From contig NC_134546.1 in the NCBI RefSeq assembly GCF_050624435.1, positions 11,431,001 to 11,495,000 of the forward strand: DNA of 64,000 bases, read 5' to 3'. Position 1 is the stretch's first letter, and the number at the start of each line of letters is the position of its first letter. The notes under the pieces were generated by a model. That model was not told the origin of the DNA. It made no database searches and was given only the letters and a program-made list of their open reading frames with translations. Made by a program: the position numbers and the translations under genes. Below are positions 1 to 13,659 of this stretch, in pieces. The stretch is from Tenrec ecaudatus. Taxonomy: Eukaryota > Chordata > Mammalia > Afrosoricida > Tenrecidae.

Positions 1-1529
1 AAGAGCCTAAATCTCCCTGAGGTGGGAATCCAGCTTCCTGGTTTCCCCAAGTTGAAAGGGTGACGGGGTCCAAGGGGGACAGAGCCTCACCCTTCCTGGA
101 GCTTGGACAGTCGACCCCCTGCGCTCTCAGAGGCAAGAAGAGGCTCTCACTCCTCCCCTGCCCCCCACCCTGTTTGGGAGATCCACAGCCAAGAGAGAAG
201 TCAGTGGGCTGGGAATCACCGGCCTGGGGAAACCCCATTTCTGGTTGTCTGAACACATCTCCCCAGCTAGTCTCCTAACATGCTATCAATGCTGCCCAAA
301 CGCTGTTCATTTCTGCCTGCTTTGTATGTGTGACACCTGCCTTACAACATAGCACAGTCCTCCAAAAGAAAAAATACAGTGTTTCTACTGGGATCTGCAC
401 AGCTCCTTTATTTTCTTTAACTCTTCAGAAGAGAGATTTACCGATGTAACTGTTGGATCTTCCAGCGGTGGCCTGAGATAACGGAATTTCTCCCCTTCTT
501 TCAACACACCTGAGCCCCTGCAGCAGGTGGATATGCCAAGGTGGCCCAGGCTGCAGCTGGGCATCGCAGGTGCATCTCTGGCAGCCAGCTGGAGGCTAGG
601 GAGCATTGCGTGGCCCATGGGCTCCTCAGGCAGCAGCAGGGCTCTTGCAAAATGTATGCCCTTTGCACACAGCTCCGTGAAGCCACCTCTGGTCATGACA
701 ACTCAGGTCAGCAGGCTATAACTGAGCACTCACTGTCAGCTGAGAGCCAGGATGGAGCAAGAGAATGAATGCCTCAGGCCACACATGACTGGGGAAGTCC
801 CTGAGGGGACAGCTGCCCATGCCTCTGCCCATGCCTCTACCCATCACTGCCACCACGCCCTGACCATTCCTAGAGGGAGCCCTGTTGGCATTGTTTCAGC
901 ACAGTTAGGGGCCCTCAAGGCTTTTGTAAGGTGACCAGATTTTAACATTGGTAAAGTGGGACACCATTGATAAAACTCATATCCTGGTGAAATAGCCACA
1001 TGGCAGCCGAAAACCATATACTCTCGCTTGCCATGCGACGTGGGAAAAAAATGGTTAAAAATCAGGATGTCTGGTCACCTTATTTTAGAGTCAAGGGACC
1101 CGGTACACTCACACCGAACCCTCGGATCCCAGACCCTGGGATCTCGGAAGAAAAGCCAGTTCTGACCCGAACATTCCCAGCTCTCACGTGCGGGGGAACC
1201 AGCTTTCGGTTCTGTGCATAGTATGCAGCGTTGGTGCAGATAGGCTGCTAGTGGCAGTTTGGCTCCTAGACTCCAAATTGCCTCCATTCACGTTTGTGGG
1301 GCGTGTGCGGAGGTTGGGATCAGTACTCGATGCCAGCTTTACAGGGTGGCCTAATCTAGGAGCAATTCCACACACACGGGTGCCCAGGTCAGGTCACGTG
1401 AACCCGCTCCGAGGAACACCTGTGACTGGCCCTGCCGTGTAGCTAACAGCAGGAGCTGTCTGCGCCCCAGGACAGCTCAGCCCTGCTTATTGTGTGCCCC
1501 TGGGCTCCATGTCTCAGTGGGCCCACTTT
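1..1529. other. Intergenic, no gene recognised
   Basis: No coding exon, known repeat or RNA gene could be assigned here. A 103-codon minus-strand frame at 385-696 lacks a recognisable domain. If synteny with human holds, the 3' end of SLC1A4 should lie to the left, but no SLC1A4 coding sequence was seen. Confidence 0.5.
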
Positions 1530-1534
1530 TTAAA

Positions 1535-1935
1535 TGGGGTAAATCGTTGTTAGGTGCCATCTGATCGGCTCTAACTCCTAGTGACCCTCTATAGAGCAGA
1601 ACAAAACGTCACCCAGTCCTGTGCCACCCTCCACCCTCACAAAGGCCAAGTTTGAGCCCGATGTTGCTCAAACTTAGCTATGGGGTCAGTCCACCCCACA
1701 GGGGGTCTTCCTCCTTTGTGCCGACCCCCACCAAGCGTGATATCCTCCAGATGTCTCTCCTAATGGGATTGCCAAAGCTCATAAGAGGAAGTCTGGCCCT
1801 CCTCACTTCTAAGGGACCTTCTAGAGCTACTTCCTCCAAGACCGCTGTCTGTTCTTCTGGTCAGGTTATGTCTGGTAAACATTACAGCGCTGGCAGCATC
1901 CAGCAGCTGGGAGACCCTTGGGGGAGGGGGAGTGG
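1535..1935 (-). mobile_element. RTE (Afrotherian BovB-like LINE) 3' fragment
   Basis: Read on the minus strand this matches the 3' part of the Afrotherian RTE LINE. It includes the region coding for the end of the reverse-transcriptase ORF and the tail that AfroSINE shares (reverse complement of the gaccctctatag block near 1580). It is truncated at its 5' end and decayed, with no useful frame. Confidence 0.6.
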
Positions 1936-2214
1936 CTTTTGGCACATGGCTGAGTCCAGGACAAGCTCAGACTCTGACTCTCCTGCCCACGGATGACAAT
2001 GCCCACTGTTGTGGAAGCTCAATCCAGTGGTGCCCACTAGCAGGGCTAGTCCAAGGCACGGCACCAGCAATAAGAAAAGGGACTCGGGAAAATCCTGGCC
2101 CATCACATCCTGGTCTGCTTTCGAAATGCAAGGGTGGGGAAATGATGGAGACAATTCCATCTGAGGGATCCCAGCCACCACGACCATCTGCAAAGGCGAA
2201 ACCCAGTTAACTTA

Positions 2215-2450
2215 AAAAAACAAAGTTTTACTGGTATATAGTTCACAAACTCCATTTCACACAATTCAATAGCTCAATCATTAAGAAGACTTCTCCAATA
2301 ATCACAATCTATTTTTGCTTATTTTCTTCTTTCTTGTACGCATTACAGCCTACTTCTCCCCAAACCTCCCCCACCATATGCCCAAGAAACCATTCATCTC
2401 TATAGATTTACTTATCCCAGATTTCATATGCAGAAAAACATTACTCCTCT
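2215..2450. mobile_element. Old L1 (L1M-type) fragment
   Basis: It resembles the widespread old mammalian L1M segment that begins tatagttcacaaac and contains a tctatagatttacttatcc block. The same segment recurs near 63.1-63.6 kb. It is highly diverged and non-coding, and ends in a C10 run and an A-rich stretch at 2451-2475. Confidence 0.45.
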
Positions 2451-2479
2451 GCCCCCCCCCCCGCAAAAAAAAGACAAAA

Positions 2480-3628
2480 CAGGAAAAACCTCAATTGAAA
2501 AGAAAACTGGAACAAATTTTAAATGGGTCAAAAGGGATATCAAATGATATTTACACACACACAAAAATCCAATTAGCTGAAGTTCTTGACCCCACCTAAT
2601 TTAGAGTCTTGGTTAAACTGTGAAGCTGACCCCCGCCTTTTGAAGTTTTACCTAAATCTCTTGTTGGTTGCCCTTAAGTTAATCTGACCCTATCATGCCA
2701 CAGGACAACAGGATGGCCCCATCCGGCCTCAGGCTGCAGTTTTCACAGCTTGATACGCTGGCGGCCGGTGGAGTCATGGAGGGGTCAAGTTGGCCAGCCT
2801 GCCTTCAGCATCTGAGCTGTACAGGGCCTCGAGAGGTCAAGGTTGTGAAAGGCTCAATGGCTACATGAGACCAGCAGTGAGGAAGGATGCAGATGCAGAT
2901 GCAGGCTGACCCACTGCGAGGGGAGACTCAGGGTTCTGTTCCAGTGGTCTGAGAAGCAATTCTCCTCTTGTGACAGGATCGGTAATACAAATTCCAAAAT
3001 ACAAGGTCCTGCAATTCTCTGGATGGTTCCAGAGCAAGATGGAGGGCGAAGTAGGACAGTCACTTCCCTGGTGGATGCTCCAGATGGAATGGGAGACAGC
3101 CCGTGAGAGTGGAGGACTTGTAATGGATGGTGGGACCAACACTGCAGTCCCCTTAGGAGATGACTCATGGGGGGCTGGACACAGGAGGTTCACCCTGGGG
3201 GACACTCCCGGCTGCCATGTACTGCCTAAGGAGCAATGTGAATGTGAGAGAGGGTCGGGCTGGAGTTGAGCATGGAGCTCCCCAGGAGGCTGAGATGGCC
3301 CTTGGGATTCGAGGGTGCTCTCGAACCGATGGGCCTGCCTCAGGGCCCACACCTCTCCCCAAGCTGCCTTGCAGGGGGGGAAAGAAAACGCAAAGGTAAA
3401 GCTCAGGAGGGTACCTCGGTCTGTTGGAAAAATAGCCTCCGGGCTGTCTGGAGGCTGCAGCCCTCACCATCATCTAATTCCAGAATAGCTCCATCACCTC
3501 ACCAAGAAACCCAGAAACCCAGCTCCAATAGCAGCCTGCCCTCCCTGCGCCCTCAGCAAGCAGTGATCTGCTTCTTGCACGGTGGCTTTGCCTAGCCTGA
3601 GCACGTCATGTGATCTTGACCTTAGTAC
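2480..3628. other. Intergenic, nothing recognised
   Basis: About 1.1 kb of moderately GC-rich sequence with no supported exon or repeat. Open frames on both strands overlap one another, as expected by chance at this base composition. Confidence 0.4.
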
Positions 3629-3629
3629 A

Positions 3630-3830
3630 GGAGCCCTGAAGTAGTGGGTAAGCATTGGACTGTTAACCACAGTCAGCAGTTCAGAGCTACCAGCCATTCT
3701 TGGGGAGGAAGAAGGGGCATTTTACTCCCATAAAGAACTAGTCTCAGGAACCCACAGGAGCGGGTCTATCCTGTCCTAAAGTGTTGCTATGAGTCAGGAA
3801 AGACCCAATGGCAGTGAGGTGGGTTTTTTT
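3630..3830 (+). repeat. AfroSINE
   Basis: Starts with gagccctgaagtagtggg and contains the tRNA-like head, the middle cacaggagcgggtctatcc and the tail gttgctatgagtcagg, followed by a T-rich stretch. It is near full length and moderately diverged. Confidence 0.85.
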
Positions 3831-4013
3831 TTAATTACCTTGGTAGATAACCACCCAGATAAAGGGAATTAGTGCCCCATCCCACACCCTACACACACAC
3901 TCAGAGAAGGCTCTAAGATTCTGTCATCAAATGCAGCTTCAGTCGTTTCAGCCTGTTCTACATTAGTTTGGAAATGCATTTGCTTCTTTTATATCTAAAG
4001 TTAAACCTGTGCT

Positions 4014-4186
4014 CAGGAGAGGGAGGATAAAGAGGAGCTGATACCAAGGGTTCAAATAGAATGTCAATGTTTAGAAAATAATGAATGTCATATATGTACA
4101 AATATGCTGATGCAATGGATGGATGGATTGATATAAGAGCTATAAGAGCCCCAATAAAAAGATCTTTTCATTAAAAAAAAGAGGGG
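4014..4186 (+). mobile_element. LINE 3'-end repeat (family B)
   Basis: A 3' terminal piece ending in agagccccaataaaaagatc plus an A-rich tail. It matches the 3' end of the better preserved copies at 7.07-7.36, 17.01-17.31 and, inverted, 47.83-48.71 kb. The parent LINE class is not settled from sequence alone. Confidence 0.6.
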
Positions 4187-4499
4187 AAGTGGTCTGGGTC
4201 CAGAGTCAGTCATTCTGTTAACATCGGGCTGGACCAGGATTCTGCAATTCCTTTGCTCATCTTTGTATTGTGTGTGAAGAACACACCCCGGAGGTGTGCA
4301 GTGTGCAGCCTCCCATGCTGTACACAGCGGGTGGACTCTGGAAAGAAGCTTCCGTTGAAAGGTTTCACATGCACGTGCACACACTGCCTAACCTGAGTTC
4401 TTTTAAGAGCGACTTCTACCAAGTCACACCTTTTCTGTTTCAAACCATGCGCTATGCTTCGTTCTGGTCACCAGGGACTGCCTCTCGCTCCATGTACCC

Positions 4500-4945
4500 G
4501 TTCTGCACGAGCACAGTGTCGCGTCCTGGAAGCCCCGTTCTTCTAAACGTTATCCAAGTTGTGATCCGCACAGTCACATGCCTTTGCATAGTCAATGAAA
4601 CACAGGTAACCATCATTCTGGGTCTCTGCCTTCAGCCAAGGTCCATCTGACGTCAGCAATGATATCCCTTGTTCCACGTCCTCTACTGAATCGGGCTCCA
4701 ATTTCTGGCAGCTCCTTGCTACGACTGCTGCAACCATTGTCGAACAATCTTCGGTGACATTTTACTTGGATGTGACATTATTTGTTCAATAATTTCTTCC
4801 TTGAGTTGGATCACCTTTCTTTGGAATGGGCACAAAGATGGATCTCTTCAAATCAGTTGGCCACAGGTAGCTATCTTTCAAAATTCCCACCACAGACAAG
4901 TGCTCTGGCACTTTGTTGAAAAATACCAATTGATATTTTGTCATT
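4500..4945 (-). mobile_element. RTE fragment, inverted 5' half
   Basis: Reverse complement of the RTE reverse-transcriptase region (block catgcctttgcatagtcaat near 4578). It joins directly to a plus-strand RTE 3' end at about 4946, giving a head-to-head composite. Confidence 0.65.
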
Positions 4946-5335
4946 TTGAGGACTCAGGTGCTCCTGATCCAAGCCTTGGTATTTTCCATCACCTCATTTG
5001 CATGGAGAAGCTGGACAAGGAAGAAGGAAGCCCGAAGAATCCTCAATGTCTGGAATATACCATGGAATATACCATGGGCTGCCCAAAGAATAAAAAGATC
5101 TGTCCTGGAAGAGGCATCTCCAGAATGCTCCTTAGAAGCGAGGACGTCACACGTCCTCTGGGTGTGTTACCAAGAGGGACCAACATCCGGAGAAAGACAT
5201 CACATTTGGTAGGCAGTCACCACAAGAGAGACTTGTGGTTGCAACAATGGGCTCAGGCAGGGCAATGAGTGTGAAGATGGTACAGCACCTGGCAGTGTTT
5301 GGTTCTCTTGTAGAGAAGGGTTAGTCCAAGTCAGG
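4946..5335 (+). mobile_element. RTE 3' end, direct half of composite
   Basis: Plus-strand RTE 3' sequence. It includes gcatggagaagctggacaag, then aatataccatgggctgcc, and the late block caacaatgggctcaggc. It is degraded by stops and small indels and sits back to back with the inverted piece on its left. Confidence 0.7.
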
Positions 5336-5665
5336 GCTAATTTTAGGACACCAAAAAATGATGGGGTCAAATCACAGGTTCTAACTGGTTCATATCATCG
5401 GACCCCCCTACTGAGAATTTGCATTCCCTCCCCAGATATACTGAACCAGAATCTGTATTTTAATGTGCTCCCCCAGGTGATTCTTGTGTGACTGTTATGT
5501 GACTGTTATGTCATAATTGATAATTATGATATCATTATTATAAAATAATAAAGAATAACTATTGTTACACGATTCTGATTCCATATATCTAGGGTGAAAT
5601 GGCAAATCCTCAGGAGGGGCTGAACAAGAGCAAACCAGTTTAAACCCCTACTTAGGGGGCAGCGA

Positions 5666-5868
5666 GGCGCCCTGGTGGCATAGTGGTTATGCTCTGGACT
5701 GTGATCTGCAAGGGCAGTTCAAAACCACCAGCTGCTCCTGAAGAAAAAGACGAGGCTTTCTATTCTGGTAAAGAGTGACAGCCTCAGAAACTCACAGGGT
5801 GGTTCTACCCTGTCCTGTAGGATTGAGATGAGTCGGCATCAACTCGAGGGCAGCGAGTTTGGTTTGGT
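5666..5868 (+). repeat. AfroSINE, near full length
   Basis: One of the best copies: gccctggtggcatagtggtt at the head (RNA polymerase III A-box region), gcagttcaaaaccaccagc for the B-box region, and gagatgagtcggcatcaact in the RTE-like tail. Confidence 0.92.
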
Positions 5869-5869
5869 G

Positions 5870-7065
5870 AGTTTCAGCGAGGAGGAGATGGGGACAAGAG
5901 GGGTCTCTGGGAGAGCTGGCAATGCTCTGCTTCTGTAAATAGAAGCAATGACATGAAGCAGGGGGCAGGGTGGGGAGCTTGGATGGGCACAGTAGGTATC
6001 TGACCTGCTCTGGCTTCTAAGGCGAAAGGAAAATCAAAATCTACATTGCCCAAAGCTGATTTCTAGAACTCTGAGGTCACACATACCTCCACCCTCCAAC
6101 CATCCCTCCAAAGGCACTCAATGCTTCTCAGCTGAGCTCTATAATTCGTTGCAATGGTTATATAGAACTCACAGAAAATACTCACGATTGCTGAGTTTAC
6201 TAGGGAAGGGAACAGGTTATAATCCAGGTGAGAAATGCTCAGGATACAGTTGTATCATCAGGACCGTTTCTTTTCTGCTATGCCTGCAGCCAGGCCTCTC
6301 TCTGGCCCTCAGCCTCTTGGCCTGGCCTCTCCACTGCTCAGGCTGAATTGCAAAGCTCGTTTAGGGCTGCCAATAAATACCCAAAGGGCATGCCACTCCA
6401 CTGTAAGACTCCACCTGAAGACACTCAGCTCCAGCAAACCCAGCTCCCCCAATTAAAGTGCTCAGAGGCACCCACTCCACAAGCTCAAAAGCACTCTTCA
6501 TTCTCTGTCTTATGCTTTGGTTCCTGGTTCTGCTACTGCTGCTCCTGCAGTGTCAAAGCTGCCTGCTGGATCAAGGATGTTCCGTGCACAGGAATCTGAG
6601 TTCAAATGCCATGCTCCACTCCTGACTATCCTCCATTGCTGGTAGCGAAGACCATCCCTCTTCCCGCTTCTGCTTTTTACACCCAGCGGGACGGCGGTCA
6701 CAATTAACCCTGCTGATGATCACTCACAACTGAATCATATAGTCCAATCAACATGTTCCGCGCCTTCTTGATAAAGGCTAATTACAGCTAGAAGAGCCAT
6801 ATGAAATAATTCGCTGCATTGCAGTCTTTTCGCCTGGATGGTGGTTACATGGACATTTTTTTTTTTTGCTTTGTGATAGCCATTTTAGCTACACTTAGGC
6901 TTTATGTGCTTTTTGATTTTTTTACATACTGCAGAGGAGAAAAGGGGTGGGGGATGGCCAAGGCCTGGCATATGATCTCCCTCTCAGTAGCGGTTATTTT
7001 GAGTGGTCATGTCTTTTCTCAGGTGTCTGTGCCCCACCAGAAATTCTCTTGTAGGGAACCGATTA
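5870..7065. other. Intergenic, no gene recognised
   Basis: Mixed unique sequence. Frames at 6149-6701 on both strands are short, mutually overlapping and without a domain. A T10 run lies at 6859-6868. No exon or RNA gene is supported. Confidence 0.4.
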
Positions 7066-7069
7066 TAAG

Positions 7070-7358
7070 GATCTACATGTGACCTCCTCTCTCAGGGACG
7101 GACAACAGAAAAGGGGGTGAAGGGAGATGCCGGACAGGGCAAGATATGACAAAATAATAATTTATAAATTATCAAGGACTCATGAGGGAGGGAGGAGCGG
7201 GGGGGGCGGGCGGAGAGGACTTGATGCAACGGTCTTAAGTGGAGAGCAAATGCTTTGAAAGTGATTAGGGCAAAGAATGTACAGATGTGCTTTATACAAT
7301 TGATGTATGTATGGATTGTGATAAGAGTTGTATGAATCCCTGATAAAATGTTAAAAAA
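7070..7358 (+). mobile_element. LINE 3'-end repeat (family B)
   Basis: Contains ctacatgtgacctcctctct and aaattatcaaggactcatg, then tgcaacggtcttaagtgg, and ends tgaatccctgataaaatg plus an A-rich tail. It is parallel to the copy at 17.01-17.31 kb, allowing the family to be recognised within the window. Confidence 0.7.
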
Positions 7359-7359
7359 G

Positions 7360-9035
7360 AAAAAGAAATTCTCTTGTGCCTTGGTCACTTACAGAGGGCG
7401 CCAGCTCGCGATGACACATGGGCCAAATCCAGCCTGCTTTTCTGTGTCCACAGGCACCGATCCTACAGACTAGTGCTCTGTACCAGGGAGACCAGGCCTG
7501 GGCTGCCTCTCCACCCATCCAGGATCAACTCCCCCATCAAGCACAGTCGTCACAGTGTCTAGGGTCCATGATAATGTTTTAACTTTTATTAAGTCAGAGG
7601 GGAAAGATGCGTAAACCATCTTGGGTTACATTTAGCTTTATACAGCATAGTCAGAAAATACAATTTCTGCTCGTTTTATTTGTAGTGGAGGAAGGGGCCC
7701 ACAGAGCCACCTGCAGCCTTGGCTCCAGACCCCCCTCCACTCTGAAGTGTTCTTGTTTGTGAAAAATTTCCATTATCTTTCCATTCCGTTTTCCATGAAA
7801 TTTTTTGGAAGCCCCTTCCTAGATCTCAGGTGAAAATGCAAATTCTCAGGAGGGTAGAACTGGAACGAACCTGTTCCAAGTCCTGCTTCCTTCCTAGGTA
7901 ATGGCCTCATGTCAGGTGTGGCGGCCCATCAAGGCTTTATCTCCAGGTCTTCAAGAATCAGGTCTGTCTCTCACTGCTGCTGCCCCCAGGTCCCCTGCCT
8001 GACTGGAAGCGAGTGAAGACAATGGGCAAGGGCAGCCGGAAGTTGAAGGGCAGGTCCTCTCCTCTTTGACTCCCCAGTTCAAGGACAGGGTGGCTTGTAG
8101 GTGAGCGGCTCCCACCATACTCCTCTGATCAGAGATATGAGGTATCTATTGTGTGCCAGGTCAGGGAGGGCTCACAGAGGGGAACCTTGGTATGTGGCTC
8201 ATTTGTTACTTATGATGAAATTATCTCCTTTCATCTGATATAAAATCTGCTTATGTTGCCAGATCAACTTTGCCCCGTGCCATTTCCATCCGAGTGGCAG
8301 CAGTGACTTCCAACGGAGCACAGCATCATACGTCACGGAGGAAACTGCCAGCAGGCCCCGGGAGGCAGCAACCCATTGGTCTGAAGGCGAAATCCATTCT
8401 TTGACCCTTAAGAGAAACAACTTGGAACAAAGCAATCTCTAAATTGAGGGGACCAGTAGGGTAATTCTTAGCGTTAGGGAGCCACCTTGTGGCCAAGGGT
8501 CAAAAGTGAGGTCTTTCTAAACTTCCAACTGCCTCACTCTGATCCAACCCTCTGCTGACAATCTGCATTTCCACCCCAGATCTATGGAATCACAAATTAT
8601 AGTTGCACAAGATCACCAGGTGATTCTTATATTCTTATCATATATTATATATACACAGGTGAATTTGAAATAAAGCCCAGTTCACTCAGTAGGGTTTCCA
8701 CTTTGAATCTTTCTGGTGTGGCCTATGAAGGATGTTGTGAGTCTCAAAGGGCGGAGTCTAAAGTCCCAGTTGTCTACGCCACATGTACTGGGTCACCAAG
8801 GGCTGGACAGAAATGAGTCAAAATTCTCCAGTTAGGAGCACAGTACCCCTGTCGGTTGATTTGAGGTGGGCTTAGCACAATGTTACATGGCAGCAACTGA
8901 ACGGTCTTTTTCCTCTTCCCACATCTGAAGGAACGGAGGTGAGGTCTCCTCTGTTGCGTGGTTTTTAAGATGTACATGTCAATGGATGGTATGCCGTCTG
9001 GGGTGCCAGGCAGGCTCTCCACCTCATTGGCTGTT
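7360..9035. other. Intergenic, possible MIR remnant at 8135-8180
   Basis: Mostly unique sequence. The block tattgtgtgccaggtcaggg near 8148 resembles a MIR core. A minus-strand frame at 8199-8435 and another at 8774-9043 have no recognisable product. Confidence 0.35.
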
Positions 9036-9039
9036 TGGC

Positions 9040-12275
<3,236 letters not shown>

Positions 12276-12280
12276 TTTCG

Positions 12281-12415
12281 GAACTGCCATGTCTGGGTGA
12301 ATATTTACAGGAGCAGATGGTCTCATCCTTCTCCTTTGGGCAGCTGGTGGGTTTGAACCGATGACCTTTCAATTATCCATCCCAAGCTTAACACACTGTG
12401 TCACCAGGGATCCTT
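12281..12415 (-). repeat. AfroSINE, 3'-truncated
   Basis: Reverse complement of the head and middle: cagctggtgggtttgaaccg (B-box side) and tgtcaccagggatcc (the SINE start). It directly abuts the L1 end. Confidence 0.8.
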
Positions 12416-12419
12416 TTTG

Positions 12420-13100
12420 AAGATAGAGCCAATACGTTTTCCTGACAGGAAAACATACTCTTAGGATGTATCTCATTAAGCTTGTCTTTTGCTCCCACAC
12501 AATTTGCATAATTCTTTGTTTTAGTACAAATATTCCACCTTCTTTTATAAAAATGTGCTTCAGTTTGAACAAGTAGCTTTGAATGTCACAGACAATACAT
12601 TTAAACACCAGCATCTACAGTGAAGGTAGCTGCTGTACTTAAGGTAATCAGGGATCATTCTTCATAATAGGAACAGGGCTTGCTTATGGATTTACTGTTC
12701 ATGTTCTCTCTGCTGTACAAACTAGCAACAATTATATATAATTCACACACACATGTTCGTCATTCACCATCCAGGCTTTTGGCAACCTCAGCCACCTGGA
12801 AGAGAGGTATGAATTCCCAAACTATCTTCCGGCGGTTAAGTGATATGGCTAAAATTGAGGTTAGTATAAAAATAGGCTTAATTCTGTGGCTTCCTCTGGC
12901 AACCGTCCATTCTTTCTGACTTAATCCAATCCAATAAATGATTGTTGAGTGCCTACTGTATACCAGGCACATTGAGCTGCTTCGATAAGGAGTGTGGAAA
13001 GTGTGGAAAGAAGGTGGATTACAGCCACAGGGAAGGAGGGATGCAGACAAGTTGTTGAGCAAGAAGGCAGGAACACCTCAGAGGCTTTCAAATAGCTCTA
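12420..13100. other. Intergenic, possible L2/MIR piece at 12,930-12,985
   Basis: Unique-looking AT-rich sequence. The segment attgttgagtgcctactgta followed by taccaggcacattgagc resembles an ancient MIR/L2 core. No exon is supported. Confidence 0.35.
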
Positions 13101-13103
13101 AAA

Positions 13104-13265
13104 ATCAAAACCAACAACCTCACTGCCATCCAAGTAACTCTGACTCATAGTGACCCTACAGGACTGTATAGAACTGCCCCTGTGGGTTTCCGAGTCGAAA
13201 GCTTGATGGGAGTAGAAAGCCTCGTTTTTCTCTTGTGAAGCAGCTGACAGTTCTGAACCCAATGT
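13104..13265 (-). repeat. AfroSINE
   Basis: Inverted copy with tail actctgactcatagtgaccc, middle actgcccctgtgggtttccg and degraded head ending near cagttctgaaccc. The tRNA-like 5' end is lost. Confidence 0.8.
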
Positions 13266-13549
13266 ATAACCTACTAATTAGCACCAAATAATTAAATGGC
13301 CCTGAATTGGGTATTCACCAAGACAGTGCTTAAGTTTTCATAAAAATGAGTCTAAGGAAAAAAATCAAGGTATTTACTAGCATAATTTCCTATGACATGG
13401 AATAATAGTACATGAAACTTTAAAATGTTTACTCAAAACAACATTTGACTTAAAGGGATTCACTTAAAGGGTTGGTTTTCAGTCATTTCAGTGATCACTT
13501 AAATCCAGACTCATTTCCCTAAGAATTAGCAGGCTGGGCCGTGAAATGT

Positions 13550-13638
13550 GCTCACCCATCACTGTCATCAAGTCGACTGAAACCATAGCAACCCCACATG
13601 GGGTTTCTGAGTCTGTCAATATTTACAGGAGCAGACCA
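13550..13638 (-). repeat. AfroSINE 3' fragment
   Basis: Only the 3' half is present (gtcatcaagtcgactgaaac to atatttacaggagcagacc). It is cut where the 3' tail of the neighbouring RTE begins. Confidence 0.7.
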
Positions 13639-13659
13639 AAATTAAAACAAAATGGGTTC

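Noticed and set aside
385-696. 103-codon minus-strand frame ending ELKKIKELCRSQ
   Set aside because: No domain, no splice context, overlapped by two plus-strand frames; probably chance.
1-3000. SLC1A4 3' end expected from synteny
   Set aside because: No SLC1A4 coding block or recognisable 3' UTR could be found.
4801-5268. 155-codon frame as a gene
   Set aside because: It lies across the junction of two oppositely oriented RTE pieces.
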